Shown in pieces: positions 34,870-45,624 of a stretch of DNA of 64,000 bases. The DNA is from Ariolimax columbianus (Eukaryota; Mollusca; Gastropoda; Stylommatophora; Arionidae), in NCBI GenBank assembly GCA_036924085.1, contig JAVGWX010000009.1:57702331-57766330 (forward strand), in the 5' to 3' direction. The position numbers and the translations under genes are program-made. Position 1 is the first letter of the stretch. Every line of letters starts with the position of its first letter. A model generated the notes under the pieces. That model saw only the letters and a list, made by a program, of their open reading frames with translations, did no database searches and had not been told where the DNA came from.

Positions 34870-35590
34870 ATTATTCAAGTAAGGGGTTGTTAGCCCCATA
34901 CAAAACCTTCTTTAGTCACCTCTTATGATATGCTTGGAAAGAAACAATGGTCCCAATATGTTTTACCCAGGAGCCACTGACGTCGAGGTGAGTCTATTGA
35001 GGGATGATAAGCATTAGCAAATGGCGGAGATGCCGATTTTCTGCTGTGCAAACAAATCTCACAGTCCAGGCTGAGTCTCAGCAGCTTGTTGCGAACATTC
35101 GATGATGAGGCATTTGTTACTGCCATTAAGAATCACACTTTATGGTATGTGTGTGTTTGTGAGAGAAATCAGAATGAAGCTTCTCTGATGTCGTGCTGGT
35201 GTATTTGAACTGAGTTGTTAACTTCTGACAAATTTTCTCCAGTAGTGTGTTTTAGTGGCTTCTTTTATATCTCAGGCCTTATTGAAAAATGGTGGTTCTT
35301 GTTGATCCTGGCTGTAGTACAATGCTATGTTTTAGTGGCTTCTCTTGATAGTGATCTTCAATGATAGTAATCTCTACCTCATTGACCTGAGGAGCAAAGA
35401 GTAGGTGAAACATACTGATTAAGGCCCACGTTCATGCTCCTGGAAACAGACTGTGTCAGCAGTCTGGTAAATGAGGCAGGGATCAACATTGTAATCTCCA
35501 TAGCGGTGAGCTTACTGAGGAGCCTCACATTGCATTACAGCCTAGAGGACTTGGTCCACCTTCTCAACTATGTTCCTGGTTGTAAAGAGC
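34870..35590. other. Repeat debris in an HDAC6 intron
   Basis: 35395-35580 resembles the family-H flank seen at 30650-30820 (ctcctggaaacagactg..., ...gtaatctccatagcggtgag). No coding frame. Confidence 0.35.
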
Positions 35591-35594
35591 CTTT

Positions 35595-35915
35595 TTAACC
35601 TATGGAAAATGGCTCGTATAACCCTACTTCATTGGGCCTGGGTGGCTAAATGGAAAATGACTCATATAACTGACTTCAATGCAGCTGGGTGCTCCCATGG
35701 CTAAATGGAAAATAGTTAGAATAACAGACTTTATTGCACCTGGGTGCCCTCATGACTAAATGAAAAATGGCTTGTATAACCTACTACAATGCAGCTCGGT
35801 GCTCCCATGGCTAAATGGAAAATAGTAAGAATAACAGACTTTATTGTACCTGGGTGCCCTCAGGACTAAATGGAAAATGCATCGTACAAAAGACTTCATT
35901 GCACCTGAGTGTCCC
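35595..35915 (+). repeat. ~58-bp imperfect tandem repeat, 5-6 units
   Basis: Units resemble ctaaatggaaaatggctcgt + ataacctacttcattgcacc + tgggtgctcccatgg. Two alternating subtypes appear (aatagttagaataacagactt and aatggcttgtataaccta). Confidence 0.8.
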
Positions 35916-35974
35916 CATATGTGTTCAGTCCCTTTCATTGCTGAAAGTACTGACAACAGAGTATGAACTCCATG

Positions 35975-36037
<63 letters not shown>
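35975..36037. repeat. (TA)n microsatellite
   Basis: About 30 TA repeats with an initial ACATA imperfection. Confidence 0.95.
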
Positions 36038-36109
36038 TGCATTTTTGACCAACACAGCTGTACAGTCCAAACAAAATATTTTTATTGTTGTATTGATGGT
36101 GCGTATTGT

Positions 36110-36808
36110 TGCCATAACTGGCTGCGAGTCTACATTTCTCTACTGTTTTGGATCATTATGGATGCCGCCAGACCACGGATTTGCCTGGAATTCACACTAG
36201 TCGACGACTTACACTTGTGTTCACGGAAACGTGGTGTTGTTTTCCGTCGGGACTTGTTATTTCGTTCTTTTTTGTGATTTTTTCCATCTGTTCATCCTGG
36301 TCTGGGCGCCGGCTGAATGGAGCTACGCTTATACCTGTGTCGTATTTCATGGGTTAGTTCTGCCGGTTCACCTTCACGAATTTGGCGTGTGGGAATTTTA
36401 GATGCTATTATGATGAGCTGAATACAGCTGGGGAGAGATGCCAGACTCACTCACACGCTGAGTGTTGTCCATACGACCTCTTGTGGTTATCGAAAAGGCA
36501 CGACAAACTGCGTTAGATGCCATCCCACCTTTCTACCCTGCGGGTTACATGTTTACGGAAAGGCTTTGGTGGTAACCCTGAGACAAAATCTGCATCCTAT
36601 GCTATCTCCAGTCGTCTCGATGAATATCTTGCCACTGGCAAATGGTAGCTTAGGCTCTGTGAGTGAGGTTGACAAAAGGCGCAGTTTCTTCCTCACTTTA
36701 ATCCAAATCACCGCGCAAGTCACCCATTTCAGCGAACACAGCAAGAGATACGACTGTCCACACGGCTGAACAAAGAGAGTGGTCTTCATCACTTGTGATG
36801 GACAACTA
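36110..36808 (+). mobile_element. Rep-D copy 2
   Basis: Same start (gccataactggctgc) and end (gatggacaac) as the copy at 15331-16037, with only scattered substitutions over ~700 bp. Flanked by a short possible duplication tattgt. Class unknown. Confidence 0.75.
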
Positions 36809-37071
36809 TTATTGTCATGTCTGATCAACAAGAATTAAGTTGTATTGTTCCTAGTTTAAATCTTCATTTCTTATTTGTTAGACATACTGTTTGGTTAGAG
36901 TGCTCATTTCTTGTATCAAAGTGAAAGAGTTTGTGGCCAGGTTGGTGCACACTTTAGTCTATCCATTTAGCTACCTGGCATCAGACACTGATTTACCCGA
37001 ATCAGTATTCCAGTTTTCCAATATCATAAATGGGGCATTGTTTTAGTTCAAGCCCAGAGAGGGCTTATCAT
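36809..37071. other. HDAC6 intron, nothing recognised
   Basis: No gene or named repeat seen. Confidence 0.4.
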
Positions 37072-37534
37072 AGAGGGGACATAAACATGCTAGAAAGAAT
37101 ACAAAAAAGAGCGACAAAGATGATAGTGGGATTCCAGAATTACAGTTATGAGGAACGACTCAGAAAAACCGGCCTACAGTGTCTTAAAGCGAGAAGAATT
37201 CGTGGTGACTTAATACAGGTTTATAAGATGATCAGAGGAATCGATAAATTAGACTATAACAAGTTTTTTAAAATACATCCACCTACAATAACACGAGGGC
37301 ATAGCTACAAGCTGACTAAAGAGAGGTCCAGGTTAAATATTAGGAAATATTTTTTTAGTGGTGTCTGCTTGGAATGCATTGCCAGGGGAGGTAGTGGAGG
37401 CAGGGACAGTTAATGCATTTAAGAATAAACTGGATGCGCATAGCTTTTAGAGCAAGGTGATGTAAATGTAACTGGTTGTATACAGACTCTGCAGGTCTTC
37501 TAAACCAGTATAAAGACGTTAAGTTAAGTTAAGA
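37072..37534 (+). mobile_element. LINE-B 3' fragment
   Basis: Contains the RT C-terminal frame (RGDINMLERIQKRATKMIVG, YEERLRKTGLQCLKARRIRG) up to a small deletion near 37360, then the 3' UTR hairpin and ttaagttaag tail. Close to the consensus. Confidence 0.9.
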
Positions 37535-37782
37535 AGGGTACTCTACACTCAGCCGACTGTTGTGGATGATGATGATGTCAGGTGCCGTCTTCACGTTGAA
37601 AGTTGGCTGCAATGAGTCACCATCAACCGCTCTGTCTCTTGCCTTGATGACAAACCCCTCAAACTGTTATTAGTACACCTCCTGATGTTGTTCTACTTTT
37701 ACCGCTGCCCTCTACTTGCCCTTGAGTCTTCAACCTTTCTCTCCAGTATTGTTTTCAGTAGTGTTTGGTGTTGTGTCCAAAA

Positions 37783-38016
37783 ATATATATATTTTTTGTG
37801 TGCGTTCGCCTTTTTTCTCAATTCTCGAAAACGGTGTGCATTGCACTGTGTTGTTGGCCTAGTGCATCTGACTTCGGCATGCATATTATGTAAGGTCTGC
37901 TTCATTTTCTAGGGGTTTGCTTTCCCGGGGTAACGGCTGGTGCTGTGATGGGAAGTGAACCCAGCACCTTTGGATTGTGACCTGTGTCACTTAGCTACTA
38001 GCCCACGCCATCCCCA
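37783..38016 (-). mobile_element. SINE-2 copy with target-site duplication
   Basis: Target-site duplication tgtccaaaa at 37774-37782 and 38017-38025. The - strand head is ggggatggcgtgggctagtag. The 3' end is ggcgaacgcacacaaaaaata. Confidence 0.85.
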
Positions 38017-38212
38017 TGTCCAAAATATTTGAATTGCCAAATTTGTCATTTATTCAGTATTTCCCTTCCCATTCACAATCTAGCCAGGATTTCTTTATTT
38101 GTTTGATAGAGGGGGCTTGTTACGGGACAGCCTCTTTATTTGATAATTTGTTCCTTTCATTATGTTCTAAGTCATGTTGGTTAAAAAATAAGTTCTTTAA
38201 CTTTCTAAACAG

Positions 38213-38310
38213 GTCACGTATGAGGCATCCCTGATAGCTGCTGGGTCAACTATCAGTATGGTCGAGCACATTCTGCAGGACAAGCTCAGCAATGGGTTTG
38301 CCATGGTCAG
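38213..38310 (+). CDS. HDAC6: HDAC6 deacetylase domain 1, exon 3
   Basis: A 98-nt exon, entering in phase 0 (AAG|GTC) and leaving with two bases (AG|A). Acceptor ctaaacag, donor gtaatt. It encodes VTYEASLIAAGSTISMVEHI followed by LSNGFAMVR. This is the helix before the catalytic His pair and ends one residue before PPGHH, exactly where the next exon resumes. It corresponds to the ASGSVLRLVDAVL...NGMAIIR region of HDAC6 domain 1. A SINE-2 copy ends about 200 bp upstream and a SINE-2-like fragment starts 26 bp after the donor. Confidence 0.92.
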
Positions 38311-38335
38311 GTAATTTATATGTTGCAGTTGGTGA

Positions 38336-38515
38336 TTCTTCTTCTTCTTCATCGTACGCTGTTTACAGCGATGTTTACGTTGCACTGTTTTAATTTGTTA
38401 GCCTGTGGCTCAGTGCATCCGATTTCAACAGGCGTTTCTGTAGGGTTGCCCTCCTTAGCCTTTGGCTGTCCCCAGCCTAACTGCAAGGCAGCAGTTGAGT
38501 TGGTGATTCAACTTT
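38336..38515 (-). repeat. SINE-2-like 3' end with a LINE-A-type terminus
   Basis: On the - strand it carries aaatcggatgcactgagcc and acagtgcaacgt (SINE-2 body). It ends gcgtacgatgaagaagaagaag, the same terminus as LINE-A copy 2. It lacks the tRNA head and starts 26 bp after the 38213 exon donor. Confidence 0.6.
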
Positions 38516-38727
38516 CTGAGTCCTTTCAGATAAGACCTGCTGTTTGTCATGGATGTTTCTTGTCATCATTTCTTTCTTCTGGCTGTTGACCGGATTATGA
38601 AACCACATCATCATCCAGGAAAGTTGGGATTTGGCAAAACAACTAATGATCTGAACTTTGCAGATACCTAAACTCTTCTGCTCAATGGCCACAATCAGAT
38701 GGAAAATAAAATAAGTATACTTGATGA

Positions 38728-38980
38728 GAAGGCAGCCGCGTAACGCAGTGGTTAGTGCGCTGGCTTCGCTTCTGAGTGGTCCTGGATTCATTCCCCGATT
38801 GAGGTGTAAATGTTTTTTCGGACCGCAACGGCTCCTGAGTCAACCCAGCGTTAAGTGGTTACTGGGAAGTAAAAGTGGCGAGGGAGAGTAGATGGCTACC
38901 GCCCTCCTCATATAGGCAAACCTTTGAAATGTGAGATCGCTAACACCTCACAACCCTACGGCAGTAATGTTATGGGTTAC
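38728..38980 (+). mobile_element. SINE-1 copy with target-site duplication
   Basis: Target-site duplication tacttgatga at 38718-38727 and 38981-38990. A box near taacgcagtggttagtgc; B box ggattcattcc. Body ends cggcagtaatgttatgggttac. Confidence 0.9.
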
Positions 38981-39063
38981 TACTTGATGACAGGTCACGG
39001 AAGTAGGCAGTGAGAGTACACAGAGAAAAATACAAGATTATGCGAGGTTGTGCAGCTAGCAAT

Positions 39064-41503
39064 ACTTAACTTAACGTCTTTATACTAGTTTAGAAGACCC
39101 TGCAGAGTCTGTATACAACCAGTTACATTTACATCACCTTGCTCTAAAAACTATGCGCATCCAGTTTATTCTTAAATGCATTAACTATCCCTGCCTCCAC
39201 TACCTCCCCTGGCAATGCATTCCAAGCAGACACCACTCTCTGACTAAAAAAATATTTCCTAATATCTAACCTGGACCTCTCTTTAGTCAGCTTGTAAGCT
39301 ATTCCCTCGTGTTATTGTAGGTGGCTGTATTTTAAAAAACTTGTTATAGTCTAATTTATTGATTCCTCTGATCATCTTATAAACCTGTATTAAGTCACCA
39401 CGAATCCTTCTCTCTTCGAAACACTGTAGGCCGGTTTTTCTGATTCGTTCCTCATAACTGAAATTCTGGAATCCCACTATCATCTTTGTCGCTCTTTTTT
39501 GTATTCTTTCTAGCATGTTTATGTCCCCTCTATGATAAGGACTCCACACCTGTACATAGTACTCCAATCTAGGTCTAACTAAAGCTTTATACAGTTTGAC
39601 GATCACTTCCTTGCTCATATGTTTAATATTTCTTTTTATCATACCTAACATTGCATTTGCCTTTTTCACTGCTACCTTAACTTGCTCACTCACCTTTCCT
39701 GTATGATCTATTTTAACCCCTAGGTCCCTTTCCTTATCTATCTTTCTAATATTGTTTTCTCCCATTCTGTAATTATGTTCCATATTGGATCTACCCATGT
39801 GGATGACTGTACATTTATCTACATTAAACTCCATTTGCCAGCTTACAAACCATTCTCAAATTTTATCTAAATCCGACATCAATATATCCACTTCCGCTTT
39901 AGATGAGACACTACTGCATAGTTTTGTGTCATCAGCAAATTTTCCAATCATGGATCTCATATCAATGTCCAAATCATTTATATATATCAAGAATAAAATT
40001 GGTCCCAAAACTGAGCCCTGTGGCACACCACTTTTCACTTCACTCCACTCAGAGTACTCCTTATTTATGCCCACCCTCTGCCTTCTTCCCGTTAACCAAT
40101 TTTCAATGCATTTGGCAACTTCCCCACCTATTCCATGTGATTTTAACTTTCTAAATAATCTTTGATGAGGTACTCTATCAAAGGCCTTTGCAAAGTCTAT
40201 ATAAATAACATCCACTGGCTCCCCTTTAGCTATGATTTTAGTAACCTGCTCCATGAATTCTAATAGATTTGTTAAGCATGATCTCCCTCTAGTAAACCCA
40301 TGCTGACTATTTCTAATTAGATTAAATTTGTCTAAATGCATTACAATGTTTTCTTTGATTATTGACTCTAACAATTTACAGACTATGCTCGTTAAACTCA
40401 CCGGTCTATAATTTGCTGGATCTGATTTTTTGCCTTTTTTGAATAAGGGGATCACTCCTGCATCTTTCCAATCCCGTGGAACAATCCCTTTTGTAAGTGA
40501 TTGAGAACATAATATAGCCAATGGTTTTGCTAGTTGGTCTCTAATTTCATACAGCAGTTTTGGATGAATACCATCTTGACCTGGACATTTATTCACTTTC
40601 AACCCCTCCAATTTTTAAGAAACCATTTCCTCTGTAATACAGATTGATCTTAATCCCGCTGTATCCATGTCTCTTTGAAAAATATCTATAGGCTCTGGGA
40701 TCTCGGAGCAGTCCTCCTTTGTGAAGACTGTGCCAAAGTACTGATTGAGCAGATTAGCTGCCTCCCTATTCTCACTTATTATTTTCCCTGTACTGTCTAT
40801 GAGAGGGCCTACTTTGTCTTTCGTTCTTTGTTTATTTCTAACATAAGAGAAGAAGCTTTTACTGTCAGTCTTGATCCTCTGAGCAAGTTTTTTTTCAAAG
40901 TCTATTTTTGCTGTTTTTTTCGCTTTCTGAGATATGTTCTGCTTGTCCAAATATTTTAAATATGTTTCTTTTGATTTACCTGCCTCTATATATTTTTTCC
41001 ATGCTCTATTTTTTGCTCTTCTACATTTCACTACAAATCTAGTTATCCACTTTTTACGCTTGGGGTTTACCTCCCTACATGGAACACATTCCTCTTTTAG
41101 CGTTTCTAGAACTGTTTTAAAACTTTCCCACTCCTGTTCAACATCTGTTCCTACAACAATATCTTTCCAGATTATGTGGTTCGCTGCCTCTTTCATCCTC
41201 TTAACATCTGCCTTAGAGTAGTCGTATGTTCTCGTGTTTATGTTTACTTCTTTCCCTGCAATAAGATCGCAACGGATGATTTGATGGTCACTTGAGCCAA
41301 ACAGTTTCCCAACGGTAACATTTTCAATCATATTTTCCTCTGTGGTAAAAACTAGGTAGAGTATGTTTTTGCCTCTGGTGGCTGCTTCTACATGTTGAAT
41401 TAAAAAATTGTCACTTATGCACTTAACAAAAGGTTTTGACTCTACAAGTGCTTCTGCCATATCCCATTTTATTTCTGGATAGTTGAAATCTCCCATTAAT
41501 AAT
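39064..41503 (-). mobile_element. LINE-B copy 3, best preserved copy
   Basis: Read leftward: endonuclease end (LLMGDFNYPEIKWDM, SSDHQIIRCD) and linker in one frame (to 40615); RT frame 40611-39856 (KCPGQDGIHPKLLYE, YRPVSLTSIVCKLLE, DVIYIDFAKAFDRVPHQRLF, GVPQGSVLGP, FADDTKLCSS); then 39834-39283 (VDKCTVIHMGRSNMEHNYRM ... KALVRPRLEYYVQVW). Interruptions are a stop/frame change near 40613, a stop near 39855 and one near 39283. The inverted tail (acttaacttaacgtc) is at 39064. The endonuclease N-terminus is truncated. Confidence 0.92.
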
Positions 41504-42065
41504 ACACTCCTACAAAATGTGGAATCGTTCATATATCTTGGTGGCAGTATAAACAAAGTAGGAGGTACAGATAAAGATATCAAAATAAAAAATACAAAAG
41601 ATGGGAGAAGCTTTCAATGCATTGAGGGAATCCCAAAAAGGAAGAGAAATTAAGTCTAACACAAAAATGCTAATAAAAATTCCAATATTATATAAAATCC
41701 ATTTGTTAGTATGGTTCTGAAACATGGAGAACATAAAAAACAACAATGAAAAAGGTACAGACTTTTATAAATGGATGCCTGCACAGAATAGAGAGATTGA
41801 AATAGTATGAGAAGATCACAAATATAGAACTGTTGGAATGGGGAAAGTGGATATCAGATGAACTTGAGGTGAGATGCTGGCATTGAATAGGGCCCACGGT
41901 AAAGAAACCAGTAGATAGCATTGCAAGACAGGTGCACAGAGAAGAAAGCTCAAGACAAACATAGAGGAAGTAGGGGAGATGTGGACAGCCCAGGAACTGA
42001 TGGCTGAGCACAGGAGGACTTGCTGCTTATTTGCTGAAGACCTGTGCTCCATAGGCAGTTGAAAA
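41504..42065 (+). pseudogene. RTE-like RT C-terminal relic
   Basis: Broken frames give VESFIYLGGSINKVGGTDKD and KNTKMLIKIPILYK-like residues. The pattern corresponds to the F.YLGS.I...GG...D segment of RTE-like LINEs. The end near 42050 is degraded. Confidence 0.55.
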
Positions 42066-42339
42066 GCTTTGATGAGTTAGATTCCTTAGATATTCTTAAA
42101 GAAAGTATAAAATTAACTAAAAAAATAATATTAAATTGCTTGTTTTCAGGGAAAGAAATATTCCAGTGTTAGATTCAGGGATTACTTAAATTTGTTTTGC
42201 TTCAGGAGCATGCAACCACCACTGTAGCTGGCCTGCTTGCAGGAAACCCATGCATAAGCATTTATATGTTGTGTTTTTAACATGATATGGTTGCTGTCTC
42301 ATTCACAAAGCTTCTTTGGTCACTTTTACCTCTACTTAC

Positions 42340-42420
42340 GTTATAAGGGGACTCAGTGGTCTCCAGGTAAGGTGTCCACCTCGAGAGCTGGAGGTTGTGG
42401 GTTCAAATCACGGTTATGTC
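42340..42420 (+). mobile_element. tRNA-like SINE head (SINE-4)
   Basis: ggggactcagtggtctccag ... gtgggttcaaatcacggtta has tRNA-like A and B boxes spaced as in a tRNA gene. It does not look like a functional tRNA (no clean acceptor stem visible). It runs directly into the minisatellite. Confidence 0.55.
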
Positions 42421-42785
42421 TGCCACTTATACATACAGCGTCTGAGGTTTTGAACATGACTTACACATACAGTGGTGGAAGTTATGTCTGCCACTTATAC
42501 ATACAGTGGTGGAGGTTATATCTGCCACTTATACATACAGCGTCTGAGGTTTTGAACATGACTTACACATACAATGGTGGAGGTTATGTTTGCCAATTAT
42601 ACATACAGCGTCTGAGGTTTTGAACATGACTTACACATACAGTGGTTGGGGTTATGTTTGCCACTTTATACATACAACGTCTGAGGTTTTGAACATGACT
42701 TACACATACAGTGGTAGAGGTTATATCTGCCACTTATACATACAGCGTCTGAGATTTTGAACATGACTTAAGCATACAGTGGCCG
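42421..42785 (+). repeat. ~68-bp minisatellite, ~5 units
   Basis: Units like gccacttatacatacagcgt + ctgaggttttgaacatgact + tacacatacagtggtggagg + ttatgtct, with one short unit. Confidence 0.88.
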
Positions 42786-42836
42786 AGTCAATTCTTGCTT
42801 ACCTTGTGCTTTAACAAACTTGTTTTATCTCTTAAG

Positions 42837-42938
42837 ACCACCAGGACATCATGCAATGGAGCAGGAGTTCAATGGTTACTGTACCTTCAACAATGTGGCT
42901 TTGGCTGCCCAGTATGCTCTGAACAGTGGTATACACAA
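42837..42938 (+). CDS. HDAC6: HDAC6 exon with the catalytic PPGHHA motif
   Basis: A 102-nt exon with acceptor cttaag and donor gtaagt, split codons at both ends (AG|A and AA|G). It encodes PPGHHAMEQEFNGYCTFNN, then VALAAQYALNSGIHK. The adjacent His residues of PPGHH are the general acid/base pair of zinc-dependent deacetylases. The NGYCTFNNVA segment is the conserved G(F/Y)CxFNN active-site block. Both are intact, so this exon predicts an active catalytic centre. A tRNA-SINE fragment with a minisatellite tail lies immediately upstream (42340-42785). Confidence 0.95.
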
Positions 42939-43144
42939 GTAAGTGTCACAAGAGAAGTTAATCAGCATCATGAGGAGAAGATGAGCAGCAATTTTTCATT
43001 TTCCTGTCTCAATGTAAAGCCCCCATGTACTATGCATGTAAACTTGAACTCATTACCTATTTATTTGTGGTTGTAAAAACAATTTTGTTTTATATTTAAC
43101 CTTGTAGTTTCCATATGCAGAACCTATAGCATAATACAAACAAA

Positions 43145-43605
43145 GAACTAAAACTAAAGATCCTAAGAACATGCATTTTTCCTGTGGCAACCTCTGGATG
43201 GGAAATATGGACGATTACAGAAGCAATAAGAGCGAAGATCAATGCTATTGAAACACAGTGCTACTGAAGAGTCCTGAAAATCTTGTGGACAAAGAAAGAA
43301 AACAAATCCATCCGGCAAGACCTGAATGTCGAGGAGAATTGGCTCATAAATGACATAATAACCCAAAAACTTAGGTTTTTTGGACACGTCAAATGACACA
43401 ACGGACTTGAGAGAGCAATTATGGAAGACATGGTCACTGGAAAGAGAAGCAGGGGTCGACCGATGGACTCAGGATATCAAGGAGACGCTGGATTTGACCC
43501 CGGGGCAGGCCGGAAGGCTGGCGAAAGATATAGTTTTCTACAGACAAGCTGTCATGAGAGCAATGTTCTAAAGAACATGCTACATGATGATGATGATGAG
43601 TTTCC
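43145..43605 (+). pseudogene. RT C-terminal fragment with (ATG)n tail
   Basis: Broken frames give TSGWEIWTITEAI, QKLRFFGHVK, ERAIMEDMVTGKRSRGRPMD, then LTPGQAGRLAKD and a stop. This is the common RTE-like ending (LFGH..R....ER.IM.G...G.R.RGRP...W...I). It ends in gatgatgatgatgag. Confidence 0.7.
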
Positions 43606-44436
43606 ATATTATCTTTATTACGTCACAAACATTTAGACTTTTGTAGGTGTATCAGTTGACTTGTAAATCCATGAAATTGCCACAAAGCACTGATAATGTT
43701 CATAACCTTTACCACACCACATTAACAAATGAACACAATTCCATCAGCGACTGCATTATTTATAGCACGTCACGTTTTACTGTGGTTGACTTTGAGACCC
43801 TGTAACCTTTTTGTTTGTTGGTCTATAAATATGATTTTGTTGTGTGTAGAGACAAAAATTAATAAGGAACTTGTTGGTGTTATTGTTTTGTTGTGTGTGT
43901 GTGTGTGTGTGTTAATTTCTGAGATACATGAAGGTGAAAATTTATAAAAACATAGCACAAACATTTAGACTCATCAATTAGGGACCGTCACCTCCATAAA
44001 TCCGTTGAAATCACAACAAAACACTGATACTATTCTTTTATAATATCAACTGTTAGTTTACATTACAAACGTATTTTATTTAATCTACATAAACGAACTA
44101 AACAGGTCAACCTCATAAAGATTTTTTTTGCAACAACTTAACTTCACCATCCTCAATAATGGGCTGACCCCAGTCCACGTAAAAGAAGATAATATAGTGT
44201 TTCAAATTCATTCATAACCAACAAAAGAATTATTGCTGTTTGAATCTGTGAAGAAGGAAGTGACGTATTTATCATAACTAACAGTCATTTCTGTGGTAGC
44301 CTGGATTGGTCATATAGGATTCTAATGGGGTATATTCTTCCGTTTTTTTTTCTTGCGACATTGACTGTGAAACAAAAAATTTTTTTCTGTCACGATTCCG
44401 CAGCGGTAAAGATGGTAAACCGTTTGCTTTCCAGAT
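43606..44436. other. HDAC6 intron, nothing recognised
   Basis: Contains a (TG)8 tract near 43896-43911. 43800-43980 and 44580-44720 share similar sequence (aataaggaacttgttggtgttattgtt), a local duplication. Confidence 0.4.
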
Positions 44437-44530
44437 TACAAAATTGCGTCTATTTCATATCAAAATTGCGTCTATTTCATATCAAAATTGTGTCTATTTC
44501 ATATCAAAATTGCATCTATTTCAAATATCT
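44437..44530 (+). repeat. 22-bp tandem repeat, 4 units
   Basis: Unit caaaattgcgtctatttcatat with few substitutions. Confidence 0.9.
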
Positions 44531-44862
44531 GCATAATTTGTCAGCACATCAAGTCACGGCATGGTTGTTGATTTAGAGAACCTCTAATCTTTTTTGTTTT
44601 TTTAATTTTTTTGTTTGTGTGCGTGTCTAGAGACATATGTTAATAAAGAACTTGTTGGTATTATTGTGTGTATGGTAGTTTTTAATACAACTAGATGATA
44701 GTGGTGAAAAATAGCACAAATATATAGATTCACCCGGTAGCGGGGTCTCATGGTTTAAAAAAAAAAATAAGCCGAAAAACGTACTAATACTACTATCGAT
44801 GTTTACCGTAATAGCTATGTCTGTTACTTCGACTATAAACATAATTATTGTATCTACAAAAG

Positions 44863-44928
44863 CCACGTAGCGCAGTGGTTAGCAAGCTGGCTTCGCATCT
44901 GAGTGGCCCTGGGTTCATTCCCCAGTTG
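44863..44928 (+). mobile_element. SINE-1 copy, 5' part (split by Rep-C)
   Basis: cacgtagcgcagtggttagc ... gggttcattcccc provides A and B boxes. The copy continues at 45325. Confidence 0.88.
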
Positions 44929-45324
44929 GGATCAAGATGCTGAGCAGCGCATGAGCTGCAGTGGTCAGCGACTCACAGCTGACTGCTAGCGTCAGGGCCA
45001 GCGAACCAAAGCTACCAAGACCCTTCTACACCTCCACATGGTGATCCTGGATAACAGGCTGCAGCAGGGCAGACTGGCTAAGGAGAAGGGATCAAAGAGG
45101 GAATGCTAACCCGGTACTCAAAAAATGCTTGCTGAAGTTGGATGTGTTGGACCGAAAGGTGCAAATATCGCAGTCAAGCTGTAAACTACGACACAACGCA
45201 TTCCGTTCTCTGGACTACATTCTGCTACTTAAGCCCTTTCAGTGTTTGGTAGTGGGAGATTAAGAATGAATGAAAGCCCTTTCAGTGTTTGGTAGTGGGA
45301 GTTTGAGAATGAACGAAGCCAAGC
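44929..45324 (+). mobile_element. Rep-C copy inserted in SINE-1
   Basis: Target-site duplication cattccccagttg at 44916-44928 and 45325-45337, inside the SINE-1 B box. Starts ggatcaagatgctgagcag. The end carries a local duplication (aagccctttcagtgtttggt twice) and a gaacgaagccaagc tail instead of (gaa)n. Confidence 0.92.
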
Positions 45325-45540
45325 CATTCCCCAGTTGAGGCTGAAATGTTTTTTCAGATTGCAACGGTTCCTGGGTCGACCAAGTCTTAAATGGGTACCA
45401 GCTCAGTCCGGGGAGTAAAAATGGCGAGGGAGAGGAGATGGCTCCGCCCTCATATAGCTGTGCCTTTGAAATGTGAGATTGCTAACATCTCACACCCCTA
45501 CGGCAGTAATGCTATGGGCTACTTTACTTTACTTACATAA
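45325..45540 (+). mobile_element. SINE-1 copy, 3' part
   Basis: Resumes with cagttgaggctgaaatg and ends ctatgggctactttactttact. Confidence 0.88.
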
Positions 45541-45624
45541 GCAAACTAAATAGATCTACCTCGGAAAAATCTATTGCAGAAACTTAACTCCTCGATTCTC
45601 AATAATGGGTGAAATTTCAAATTC

